From positions 10,129,076 to 10,193,075 of the forward strand of contig CM049309.1 in assembly GCA_026874595.1 (NCBI GenBank): a stretch of DNA of 64,000 bases, in the 5' to 3' direction. This DNA is from Sipunculus nudus (lineage: Eukaryota; Annelida; Sipuncula; Golfingiida; Sipunculidae). A program made the position numbers and the translations under genes. The first letter of the stretch is position 1; the number at the start of each line of letters is the position of its first letter. Shown here in pieces: positions 22,961 to 32,340 of the stretch. A model generated the notes under the pieces. That model searched no databases and was not told the origin of the DNA. It saw only the letters and a list, made by a program, of their open reading frames with translations.

Positions 22961-24342
22961 AAAGTAAGCACTATAATCCATCTGTGGGAAGTTAACTGAC
23001 TTGTCCTCTTGCATCAATGTCTTCGAGCCATGGGGCTGCACATCCCATACCCTAATGGCAGATATAATATCAGCACGCTGATTAACGTATATACCTTAAC
23101 TATATACCTTAGGCACTGGCCACTGAACTGGCCTTTGTTCTTCAGAGAACTTTTAAAATTATGGTCATAATTCAAAAGTTTAGGTGTCATCAATCTATAT
23201 ACTACTGAATTGTCCAGTCTGTTTGTTTGTTTTTCCCAGAAAACCCACAGAAAAAGGCCATGACAGTGGGCTAGTTTTACCATCAGCATCAGTCAGATGC
23301 ACTAACTTACAGAATGCACACCAATTTGGCAATTCTGTTTGCACACAATTGAATTCCCAGCAGCATCCCAGGCCTGTTGCACAACATCACACTGCTCTCC
23401 ACCTCTCTTTTGCTGACCTTCACCTTGGCCCATTACAAAAAATACATAAATAATTGGTTCTGTATCGAGCACCAGACGTTGCTACCTTAAGGGTCTGGGG
23501 AGTTTGCTACCTTACGGGTCTGGGGACACAGTACATGGCAATATACCCGTAATTCCTCTGCAACATTGTCTAGTACTTCAAAACTTATATATCAAAAGAA
23601 CAGGTTTAGCTCTGAAATTAGGTAATAATTGTGTTTTAAAGATTTTAACATCTGAGGCACAAGACACAGTTTCTTCAAAGGTCATATATATGTTTATATG
23701 ATATAAACAGATCATTCTTCAATATCTGCAGTGAGGTGGGTTACATTTTTGCAATTTCTTTATATGTGTTAGAATAAACACACAAAAAGATCAATTAATT
23801 TGTGATAGAGAGGATGTAATTTATTGTTTAGCTTCAGATAGGCATCTAGTATCCCTCTCACACTGCAAATGCAAAATGGGTTTCAAACCATTTTGAATGC
23901 AAATTGAGTGCTGATAAGGCAATCAAAAGTGTTTTCAATCTGATTTGGCCAGATTATTTTTAATCCAGCTCAGAGGTGGTTTCAAACTATTTCGAAAGGG
24001 AATTGAATTATTCACTCTGTTGAAGTGCTGTGAATACTGCTGAACAGGTTGGACCTAGTTTTGAAGTACCAAGTAACAGGATCATTGTGCATAACAAAAG
24101 ACAAGTTCTTTGTTTTAAACATTTCCCTCCAGGGAAAGGCTGTCAATCACAATCCCATAATCCCCTTTTGGGATTATGTCTGTATGAACGCACAATACAG
24201 ATTTAAAACCGATTTAACAAATTTGCACTCCCCAAACTGTATTGACAGATTTTGTATGTGAAAGGGGTATATATAAGGACATTCTCCCTGTATGTGGGTT
24301 GCACCCCCTCTTTTTATCACCCCATTAATCCAAGCCCACTAA
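22961..24342. other. Non-coding stretch with a 24-bp duplication
   Basis: TTGCTACCTTAAGGGTCTGG at 23,480 is repeated at 23,504 with one change. A 91-codon minus-strand open frame (23,289-23,014) lacks any support and is not called. Confidence 0.4.
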
Positions 24343-24603
24343 GGCCAAAAAAATTAAAGGTATGGTTCTCAGGCACCGCCCACATCAATTTTACACCCCC
24401 GCATCAAAAATTTTTATTTTGATTTTCAATAAAAACTTTCAAATTTTGAGCTGCTGCCGCCCCGACATTTCTTTCAAGAAGATAAAACCATACAATTTCC
24501 TTTGTTTTGTAGTGCTTTTACTTATTTAGCAAAATATAACTGTTATTTTCATGCTTTTCCCTTATCATTTGACATTTTAATCGAAACATACCAAAAAATT
24601 TAA

Positions 24604-25642
24604 AACTAGAATATCAGCAGAAGCTGACAAAAGCCCTCAGCCAAAAGAACAGTGTTTAGAGGTGGTAACAGTGAAAAGTACTAAATATCTGTTCTCACAT
24701 GGATGTATATCTGTACATGTCTCAGTTATAAATTTAAAATGGAGAGGTACGTACCATGACTCATAACAATCCATCAAATGCTTCCTGAAAATAAGCTTCT
24801 AAGTTTTATTCTACTGTAAGCTCTGTGACCTTGAAAAGCAGGTCAAGGTCACCCATCTTCGAACTTGACCGAGATTTTGTTGATATGCATCTTCACCAAA
24901 GAAATGAAATTCCTATTGTGAATCCTTTTAGAGATATCCTGCTCACAAGGCCAAAATTGAAAAATCCAAGAAAAATTCATTAAAAATCAGAAATTGCAGG
25001 TGGCGCCCCCAAACTTATGCAGCAGTTACAGACCATCAGTCCCTATGATCATAGTAAGTATTGTAAAAATCCACCCAATGGTTCCTGAGAAATAAGCTTC
25101 TAAATGTTTTTTCTATAATCAGCTCTGTGACCTTGAAAAGCAGGTCAAGGTCACCCATCTTCGAACTTGACCGAGATTTTGTCAATATACATCTTCACCG
25201 AAAAAATAAAATTCCTACGGTGAAACCTTTTCCAGATATCCCGCTCACAAGCCCAAAATTGAAAAATCCGATAAAAATTCATTAAAAATCAGAAATTGTA
25301 GGTGGCGCCACCAAACTTGTTTAGCAGGTACAGATTATCAGTCCCAATAATCATAGTAAGTTTTGTGAAAATCCACCAAATGGTTCCTGAGTAATAGGCA
25401 TCTAAGTGTTTTTCTATAATCAGCTCTAAAATGTAGAAAAATGGGTCAAGGTCACCCATCTTCGAACTTGACCGAGATTTTGTCGATATACATCTTTACC
25501 GAGGAAATAAAATTCTGACGGTGAATCCTTTTCAAGATATCCCGCTCACAAGGTAAAAGTTAACGGACGCCGGACGGACGGACGGACGGACGGACAGCTT
25601 GGGTGACGACAATAGCCCATCAGCCTAAGGGCTGAGGGCTAA
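24604..25642 (+). mobile_element. D-family tandem-repeat element nested in the Harbinger-like element
   Basis: It starts AACTAGAATATCAGCAG, sharing its first 11 bases with the A family, followed by a small hairpin (TCAGC/GCTGA) and AGCCCTCAGCC at 24,632-24,642. Tandem units of about 302 bp carry the box at 24,999 (ggtggcgccccc) and 25,302 (GGTGGCGCCACC) and CACCCATCTTCGAACTTGAC at about 24,850, 25,153 and 25,455. A (GGAC)n tract at 25,572-25,597 precedes a terminal hairpin at 25,613-25,640 (TAGCCCATCAGCC/GGGCTGAGGGCTA), and the element ends in CTAA. Non-coding; probably Helitron-like (inference). Confidence 0.78.
24826..25153. promoter_or_regulatory. Paired TGACCTTGA / TCAAGGTCA sites in D units
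   Basis: In two D units TGACCTTGA (24,826-24,834; 25,128-25,136) faces TCAAGGTCA (24,843-24,851; 25,145-25,153) across an 8-bp spacer, forming a palindromic pair. Single TCAAGGTCA sites remain at 25,446-25,454 and in the other D copy at 602-610. TCAAGGTCA is the extended half-site bound by FTZ-F1/SF-1 and ERR nuclear receptors. Use in vivo is unknown. Confidence 0.4.
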
Positions 25643-25715
25643 TAAAAAAAGCACCCGCCCGCATTGATTTCTGAATAAAAGTGCCTGAGAACCATACCTT
25701 TTTTTTTATTTTGGC

Positions 25716-25919
25716 CTAATTCCTTTGGTTTGTGGGGCCACTCTGCTATTACACTTCTTAAAAAAGTGGCTATACACTACAGTTTCTCTGTCCGAGTTAA
25801 TCATCTGATGCACTGAGTGATTGTGTTATGAACTGGGAACAACACCCCTAATCCCCTTCATAACAATATTATCTTATTTGCATTAACTTAAACAATTGGT
25901 ATAATTGCGGCTTGTTTTA
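25716..25919. other. Non-coding stretch
   Basis: Nothing recognised. Confidence 0.4.
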
Positions 25920-26094
25920 GCATGGTTTGCTGGGTTTCACCACAAGAAGCTGGCACAGGGCCAAGAATTAATTGTTGTGAGACTGATGAGATCATGGTAT
26001 CGCATTGTGCCCCACAATACCCCATTCTCATTGGTCTATAAAACAAAACTTTGTCCTGTGCTAGCACCTGGTGGTAGAACCCAGCAAACCATGC
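25920..26094. mobile_element. Harbinger-type MITE, copy 1 (complete)
   Basis: A 175-bp element with inverted termini of roughly 45 bp. The left end begins GCATGGTTTGCTGGGTT and the right end is its complement (AACCCAGCAAACCATGC). It is flanked by TTA at 25,917-25,919 and 26,095-26,097, a three-base TWA-type duplication as made by PIF/Harbinger transposases. The open frame of 136 codons running through it (25,905-26,315) is not considered coding. Diverged copies lie at 41,700 and 53,629. Confidence 0.8.
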
Positions 26095-26097
26095 TTA

Positions 26098-26498
26098 ACA
26101 CAAGCAGCAATTATAACAAATGTATATGGAGTGTATTTTACAGTGCGCAGGATACTCCAGTAGCCCTAATGGCTGCAGCTCACTGCTACAGCAACCAAAG
26201 TTTTAATCCCTTAGATTTAATATTTAAACCCACTATTATTCACTTCCTATTATTTCCTCCTAGCATCTTAGCCTTGATGGAGGTATTCTGCATTCTAATG
26301 GTTGCCTTCTTTTAGTGCCCTTTTAAACAAGAAAGCTGAATGATTATATATACAGATTACTATACACAGTGAACAAATACTGTACGTGCCTTTTCATCAA
26401 TGCAGATGTCTATACATACATAGGGACTTCTTAATTACTGACACCTGAGTAGTCAATAAATGGTGTGCTAAGACATGTTTAACTTTTAATTAACTCAC
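26098..26498. other. Non-coding stretch
   Basis: No supported feature. Confidence 0.4.
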
Positions 26499-26535
26499 CT
26501 CTTTATTACAGACAACACCCACGTCCTGTGAGTAT
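26499..26535 (-). CDS. Short exon candidate, SRCR-like peptide
   Basis: On the minus strand strong splice sites (ACCTCTCTTTTACAG acceptor; AAAGAG/GTGAGTT donor) enclose 37 bp. In phase 2 it reads YSQDVGVVCNKE and ends in phase 0. DVGVVC resembles the motif in scavenger-receptor Cys-rich domains, but six residues prove nothing and no other SRCR exon was found. It is phase-compatible with the candidate at 27,797-27,874 before it and with 13,805 or 16,329 after it. A chance pairing of good sites remains possible. Confidence 0.27.
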
Positions 26536-27796
26536 CTGTAAAAGAGAGGTTCCACGGTATATACTCTTGCCATCTGAAGCAATTTGGGAACTTACCACTC
26601 CAATACAGCCTTGAAAGGCATATCTTTCAATTCAAGTCTTAAACATGTATTTCTAAATCCTGAATAGCCATACACTCTGATGTCAATTAAATTATTACCC
26701 TGAAAATCTGTGAATATATGTTTATACTTTATACAATACATTTCTATTTTATACAAGTATGCATGGGTTTCTCTGCTAAGCTCCTCTGTCTGATTCCATA
26801 CACTGGGTTTCTGAGAATACAGTCAGTGAATTTTGTCATCCCTTTGTTATAATTGAGGCAGCTGCCATTTCCAAGTGACAGCGCTTCTCACAAAAGATTA
26901 TTAGCTGCACATGCTACACAGACTTTCATGTCATCAAATGTCACATTTACACAGATTGGATGCCAGCTTTGCCTTGACATGCATACCACACATGGCAAAG
27001 GAACACAATTCACCAGTTTGTTATTTTCATTAGGTATGAAATTGACATGCTTGTCAGTTTCCATTAAACATAGCCTGTTTTTATTTACCTCTTTGCAGTT
27101 TGGCATATTTTGTTACCTGGCATGCTGTGCTTACTAAGTGCCTTAGAACAAAGCAATATCAGTGGAATACAGGACTCTATAAAACTGAAAACTATGGTTC
27201 CATCATCAAAGGCTAAAAATCTTAAATGTAGTTCTTGCAGGAGTGACATTGTGATACAGCAACTTAATTGAGAATTGTCACCTTCATGTTTCAATAACCA
27301 TATTTTCATAGAATTTCAGTGGTTATATTTAAATAATAAGGACCATGACCCACATTAATAGTGTGTAGTTTAAGTTGATCAGCATTGTCCATCACATGTT
27401 TAAGTATAAGAGCAATATCTTTGGGGCTATGATGATGTTTTGTAGTTTGACTTACCAGTGGACAATGAGCCAAAATTTATAAAAGGGGAATAGCAAAATA
27501 TCTTATATATTTAATTCACTTTGATAAGGCTGTCAGTTAGCTGATATGTGCATTTAAACAAACACTAAAGCATAAAAATATCTATTTTGATAATATGCGA
27601 TATCTTGGTTTTAGTTTGTATGAAAGATGGCGGCATATGAATGCTTCTGAATGCTTGAAAGGAACGAATGAGGCAAGTTTTGAAACAAAGCACAGAAACA
27701 TGACACAGAAATGTACTCCAAGGATAGTCTAATAGTGAGAATCTATTCATCAAAGAGGGTTTGATTGGACCCATAGCCACTGAGAAGAGGCTTGAG
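26536..27796. other. Intron or non-coding DNA with a YY1-type site
   Basis: No supported exon. AAGATGGCGGC at 27,624-27,634 is a perfect consensus YY1 site, a motif often found near promoters, but nothing else here marks a promoter. A strong donor-like CACTG/GTAAGTC (minus, near 27,455) is preceded by stops in all frames. Confidence 0.35.
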
Positions 27797-27874
27797 TTAC
27801 TTGCTTGAGTGACCATGCTCATCATCATGACTTATAGTAGGACTGCCAGCACCCTCTGGTGCATTAGAATCCAT
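27797..27874 (-). CDS. Exon candidate encoding an acidic, Ser/Gly-rich peptide
   Basis: A good acceptor (ATTACTTTTAACTCTTAG) on the minus strand precedes ATGG at 27,874. Only phase 0 is open: it reads MDSNAPEGAGSPTISHDDEH then GHSSK and a TAA at 27,797. Alternatively a weak donor (AGCAA/GTAACT) would end it in phase 2, exactly the phase needed by the candidate at 26,535. It could therefore be an alternative last exon or an internal exon after the first coding exon. The peptide is hydrophilic and has no known domain. Confidence 0.25.
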   Translation of the reverse strand: MDSNAPEGAGSPTISHDDEHGHSSK

Positions 27875-28347
27875 CTAAGAGTTAAAAGTAATTTAATACT
27901 GCAATTTCTAATAAAGAAGATCATCAGGAAAGATGCATTTTCAAAGGTTAGATTTATGGCCTGAAATAGGCACTACTGACTTGACTAAAATAACTGACTG
28001 ACACTGAATGCTAAGGCATAAAGATTCATATAAGAAGCCATCTTGGTTTCAATTTTTTCCAAGCAACATTAACAACCTGGTTATATCCTACAAATAATTA
28101 ATTTAAAGTCTTTAAGACATTAAAGTGAGTAAACATACAACCCACTCTCAATATTCATTATATCCAACATTCAGCACTGGCATTTATAAAGCATAAATGG
28201 AATTCTTTGAAAATAAAATTCTTCAGATCTGTGATAAAGTTAAAAGAGAACAAACTGTAAATGTCGCTGCTGTTCACTGCCCTTATTTTCTATTTGATTT
28301 GATAGTTTTAAATTGGAATCTACAAAAGACAAAGAGGTGATAAAAAT
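27875..28347. other. Non-coding stretch
   Basis: Nothing recognised. Confidence 0.4.
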
Positions 28348-28691
28348 TAGCGGTAAGAATCAGTTGTAAAATTGTACTTGATCATTGAAAGATAAAGCAA
28401 GACTGATGATTGGTTATTAAACACTTATTTTATGTACCATCTATATAACTTTGAAATCTGCTGTATAGAATTAAGTATAATCAATGCTGTTCGCTGTTTT
28501 GTGCCCAGTCTTTCCTATATATCTCTGACAGAATTAGAATATCTTATCGGAATATCATTCCTTCTTTGGATATGCATCATATTGCATACATATCATTTGT
28601 GATCAATTATGCAAAAAAGCAATTGATTTAATTGATTATATGAAAGATAACAACCAATCATCGATATAATTGATTAATTGGCATACCACTA
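28348..28691. mobile_element. hAT-like MITE
   Basis: The left end reads TAGCGGTAAGAATCAG and the right end complements to TAGTGGTATGCCAATT. The flanking octamers are nearly identical: ATAAAAAT (28,340-28,347) and ATAAAATT (28,692-28,699). An 8-bp duplication and TAGNGGT-type ends fit hAT elements, compare 31,449-32,332. The interior is AT-rich with ATTGATTAATTGG-type inverted words and no transposase. Confidence 0.5.
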
Positions 28692-28699
28692 ATAAAATT

Positions 28700-30892
28700 T
28701 ACTAAGGAATTCATGAAATTCCTATGGGGTTTACCTGAGAAAGAAACCATTTTAATATTTAATGCATTACACCTACTGTAACCTTCCACTGATTCTATTA
28801 CATGCCATAGAAGCGTAACACAAGCCAAATTGGCCTGACTTTGGTGGTAATTATGAATGAATGCAACAGATCACAGCACAACCCACGCAACAAAATAGGG
28901 TAGCGGAGATAATCTGGCAAGATCTTCTTTCACCACATTATGTTCCAAATAAAGAAGTTGTCCTGGAGAAAAACCAAGATTCTAATGCTGACTGAATTTT
29001 TTTCTGAGAAAATCAATAAAAGATTAGCTTTGTTTTCATGACCTTAAACAGCCTCTCAAACACTTGAAAAAGTTAATTCTGTTTTATGGGGATTATAATG
29101 AAAATAATCTATATTTAATACCAGCATTTGTGGTATTTTAAAGGTTGATGTAAGTATTCAGAATCTATAAAATATACTTACATTGCATGTAGGTAATTTA
29201 GATAACTTCAACAAATAGGATGGTTTATCAGAGAGTAAAACTTATGAACTACTGGTAAGATGAATGGGGAACATGGGTGGCCATGCAACTAGTCAGTATG
29301 AGGTGACAGATTTTGTGATAAGCATGACAGGTCTTTCCTTATGGATCAGTGGAGTGCGAGTCTGCTCAGACAGGGTTGGCTGGCCCAGGATGACACTTGG
29401 GATGGACTCAAATAGACACACTTAGTGCAGCAGCCTGCAAACACATGGTATCCCCCTTCATGCTGCACTCTGGTTGCATAAATAAAGTAATGTACCTGAA
29501 GCCTACATCTACCTAATAATATGACTACTGGGGTCAGGTAAAAAAAAGGTAATTAAAGATAGTTTGTCCCTACTTATCTTACATTTTACTTACTTAAAAT
29601 AGTTTTACATTTTATAAATTAATTAACTTGTCAAAACATTTCTTTGTTAGAGTAGTTTTATGTAATATAAATTAATTAACTTGATAAAAATTATCTTCAT
29701 AATAAATTATACTATATCTGTTAATTGGTTGAAATATTTTATCATGAATACCATAAGTCTTGTCCCGTTTCATGATATTAATTAATATAATCATGGTACA
29801 TTTAACGCTGATATAGTGCACTTAATGAATGAAATTATAAGAGAATGGCCTCAAACAGTGGGAGTAGCCTTCAGATATCATTAGCGTAATTAACGTCTGA
29901 GTGACAACTCAGACACTCTTTGAGGGGTAAGCATTTATTTCATCACCTCATCCATATAGTCTACAGTACAGGATAATGAGACTTTATTGATGTCGAGCCT
30001 TAAAACAGCTGTGTGTGCAATCTGAGGTGTGGATGGCACCTACACATGGCAGTGTTTTGTCCCATCCCCTGGTCTAACAGTGAATGATACGCCCCCACAA
30101 TGTTCAGTCCTGCCAGAGAATACTGTACATCTGTTCATCATTCTCAGGTGTGCTTGCTGGAGGGTTGCTGTTATGTTTGACTGTTGTGGCTGCTATCACA
30201 GCAGTATGGGGCTGGGTTATGGCTTTGAGGTGACCTGGCAGCCGGCTTGAAAGCAGGCCTTAGCCAGATGGTGCTGAGTTTGTAGCAAATAATAACAACA
30301 AAGATCTAAATACTTCATACTGGCTTCCTTTACCCCCTGATACTCTACCAGATGTAGGAAGGTCATACCTTGTTCCGGTCAATGTCCCACCACCAAGGGT
30401 TAACCTTATGGGTGACTGTCTCCCCCCCCCCCCCCCATTCTTTCCCATTTCATAATTTCAAAGTGGACAAAACCTCAATCAAATAACATATCACTGACAA
30501 AGTAAATATATTATGAAACTTAAAATCTAAATGAATTCAGAATCAATCTAATGATTGAAAAATGATATTTTAAAAGGGCACAACCATGCATAAATCTTAA
30601 GAGTTTCCTGTAGCAGAATGCTTCCTTACTTTATTCAATAAAGTTTACTCTTCTTATCCTGAAGAAATATTCATCAATCTAATTAAGTTGTTCTAATGGA
30701 CAACACACAATATCATTTCCTAGATACACACATGTACCCTGAAGCGTCATTTAGTGAACATCCATAATAGATTTCCTGTTATATTTCATTCATTATGAAT
30801 AAAGTTTAATTTTATATGAAATATCAAATTGACTTTTTAACCATAGATATGAATATTACAAATAAAGATGTGGCAACAACATGAATAATGCA
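28700..30892. other. Non-coding stretch
   Basis: No supported gene. A run of about 15 C lies at 30,421-30,436. A short non-repeat block at 29,850-29,990 (TTAGCGTAATTAACGTCTGAG, TGAGTGACAACTCAGACACTC) has homeodomain-like words and could be regulatory, without evidence. Confidence 0.4.
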
Positions 30893-31122
30893 GGGGCCTG
30901 GGCAGCTGAGAGGTAATATGCTTGGCGATTCAAGGCGTTGCTATGAGAGTGGGTTCTATTGCTGCTGCTGTCCATCAAGGGTTAGAGGTTTTACCCAGGC
31001 CCTCCTGTTTGCTACACCCAATCAGTCTACTGAATGCCAACATCCAAGCCATGGAGAGAGCCTCATATTAGTGATTATAACTAGTTGTATAATCCATGGA
31101 AAATAAATAAAGTTTATTCTAT
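30893..31122 (+). mobile_element. tRNA-derived SINE
   Basis: The head resembles a tRNA: GGCAGCTGAGAGGTAAT (A-box region, 30,901) and GTGGGTTCTATTGCTGC (B-box region, about 30,949). The body (GGTTTTACCCAGGCCCTCC) is a diverged form of the GGTTTCCTCC core in the other two copies. The conserved 3' part is CCTCATATTAGTGATTATAA, CTAGTTGTATAATCCATGG, then an AAATAAATAAAG tail. It faces the next SINE tail to tail. Confidence 0.65.
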
Positions 31123-31203
31123 GTCTGATCAAGATAATAAGATCAGAGAATGCTTTATACTCTAGTTATAAAACTTGCTTCACGATTTTTGCTATACTTA
31201 GTC

Positions 31204-31433
31204 TTTATTATAGGCTTAATTATTTTACATGGATTGTACAACTAGTTATAATAACTAATATGAGGCACTTTTCATGGCGCTTGGTAGTTGATAAGAGTGG
31301 AGGAAACCGAAGGATCCAGAGAAAACCATCAACATTGGACAGACCACTACAAACCCACTCCCATAGCCACGCCAGGAATTAAACCTAGGTCATCAGCTGA
31401 GAGGGCCAAGTGTTTTACCACTCAGCTGTCCAT
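31204..31433 (-). mobile_element. tRNA-derived SINE (best preserved copy)
   Basis: On the minus strand the tRNA-like head is GGACAGCTGAGTGGTAAAAC (A box, from 31,433) and CCTAGGTTTAATTCCTGGC (B box, 31,373-31,391). The body contains TTTTCTCTGGATCC and GGTTTCCTCCACTC, followed by TCATATTAGTTATTATAAC and TAGTTGTACAATCCATG. A deeply conserved core with GGTTTCCTCC is known from several animal SINE superfamilies; the specific one is not assigned. It ends 8 bp from the target duplication of the adjacent hAT element. Confidence 0.75.
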
Positions 31434-31448
31434 TGTGTACATCAGTAC

Positions 31449-32332
31449 TAGTGGTTGGCCGATCATTGAGTTTTTTCGAAAGTCAGTCCGTTTGCTGCCA
31501 CTTTCAAGCGCTCGATTACCAAAGGCAACTATCGATTACATCACACTCATGATTGTTTTTACCAGAATGTCTTTATAATATAGGCAAAAATTATTCTTCC
31601 ATTTTTTACAACATTCCGCGCTTCATATAATGAGTCTGTGTTCCCAAATAACCTCCGTATATAACTGAGTATGACATGGTAGATGAGAGAATGGAGGACT
31701 TTTTACACCTCTGTGAACAGACAGGGAGCTGCAGAATTAGCAGAGATGTTCATTGCAAAATATGGGCGGTGTGGCGTTACAATGCTCCATAATTCTCCAG
31801 GTTCAATCCAATATTGCGAGATTCTCTTAGCAATAATATCCTCAACAGGTGCCGCTGCCGCATGAGTAATTATATTTTTAGCTTTCAATTACTTTTTTTT
31901 TTAATTTTTACCACAAATTATATGGGCCTGTAATTTTTCTGGCAGGCCTGTGAAACAGTATGCATGTCGGCAGTCATCGTAATTGTTATAAAATGAAAAT
32001 CCATGCTGGTGGTGAAGTTAAAATGATACGCGGGAGTATTCATGAGGGCCAGCAAGTAGATGTCCTGGACGGTGGTTTAATTCTTGATTACTATAATTAA
32101 TAAAAATGAAATTTTGAATAGCATATCTTAGTGATAAAAGGATATTACAAAAAAAGGCAAAATTTCTTTTCGTCAGGTAGAATTACTAATACATGCGGGC
32201 TGGGTTAAGAGAGTACAGTTTCACAGATAATTGCACATTTCTTCATATTTGTCTGAACCGATTAATAATCGATCATCAATCGGTGCCCAAACCGATGATC
32301 GATTATGAAAAAGGAACCAACTCCCACCACTA
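31449..32332. mobile_element. hAT element, non-autonomous, perfect 8-bp target duplication
   Basis: The termini TAGTGGTTGG (31,449) and CCCACCACTA (ending 32,332) are imperfect inverted repeats, extended inward by CGATCAT/ATGATCG words. The identical octamer ATCAGTAC flanks both sides (31,441-31,448 and 32,333-32,340), the hallmark of hAT insertion. The 884-bp interior is relatively rich in CpG and has open frames of only about 60 codons (31,683-31,865 plus; 31,888-31,703 minus) with no recognisable transposase or BED finger. The intact duplication suggests a fairly recent insertion. Confidence 0.9.
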
Positions 32333-32340
32333 ATCAGTAC

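Larger units (their letters stand above)
24343..25715. mobile_element. PIF/Harbinger-like non-autonomous element with TAA duplication, split by a D element
   Basis: The left terminus GGCCAAAA (24,343) continues into GGTATGGTTCTCAGGCAC. The right terminus carries the reverse complement (GTGCCTGAGAACCATACC) and ends TTTTGGCC at 25,715. Inverted-repeat similarity extends over about 35 bp and more loosely beyond (CCCGCAT/ATGCGGG). Both sides are flanked by TAA (24,340-24,342 and 25,716-25,718), the target duplication typical of PIF/Harbinger, and GGCC termini fit that superfamily. No transposase is present. A D element occupies 24,604-25,642. Confidence 0.75.

Noticed and set aside
25905-26315. 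Plus-strand open frame of 136 codons
   Set aside because: Most of it runs through a complete MITE with inverted termini; not conserved as protein.
27450-27560. Perfect donor CACTG/GTAAGTC on the minus strand
   Set aside because: Every acceptor choice upstream leads to stop codons in all three frames.
30260-30448. Minus-strand frame with AACAAG/GTATGACC donor
   Set aside because: The upstream region is a poly-G run with no usable acceptor; the peptide is glycine-rich from the G run.
31373-31433. tRNA gene on the minus strand
   Set aside because: A and B boxes are present but the cloverleaf does not close and the body continues as a SINE.
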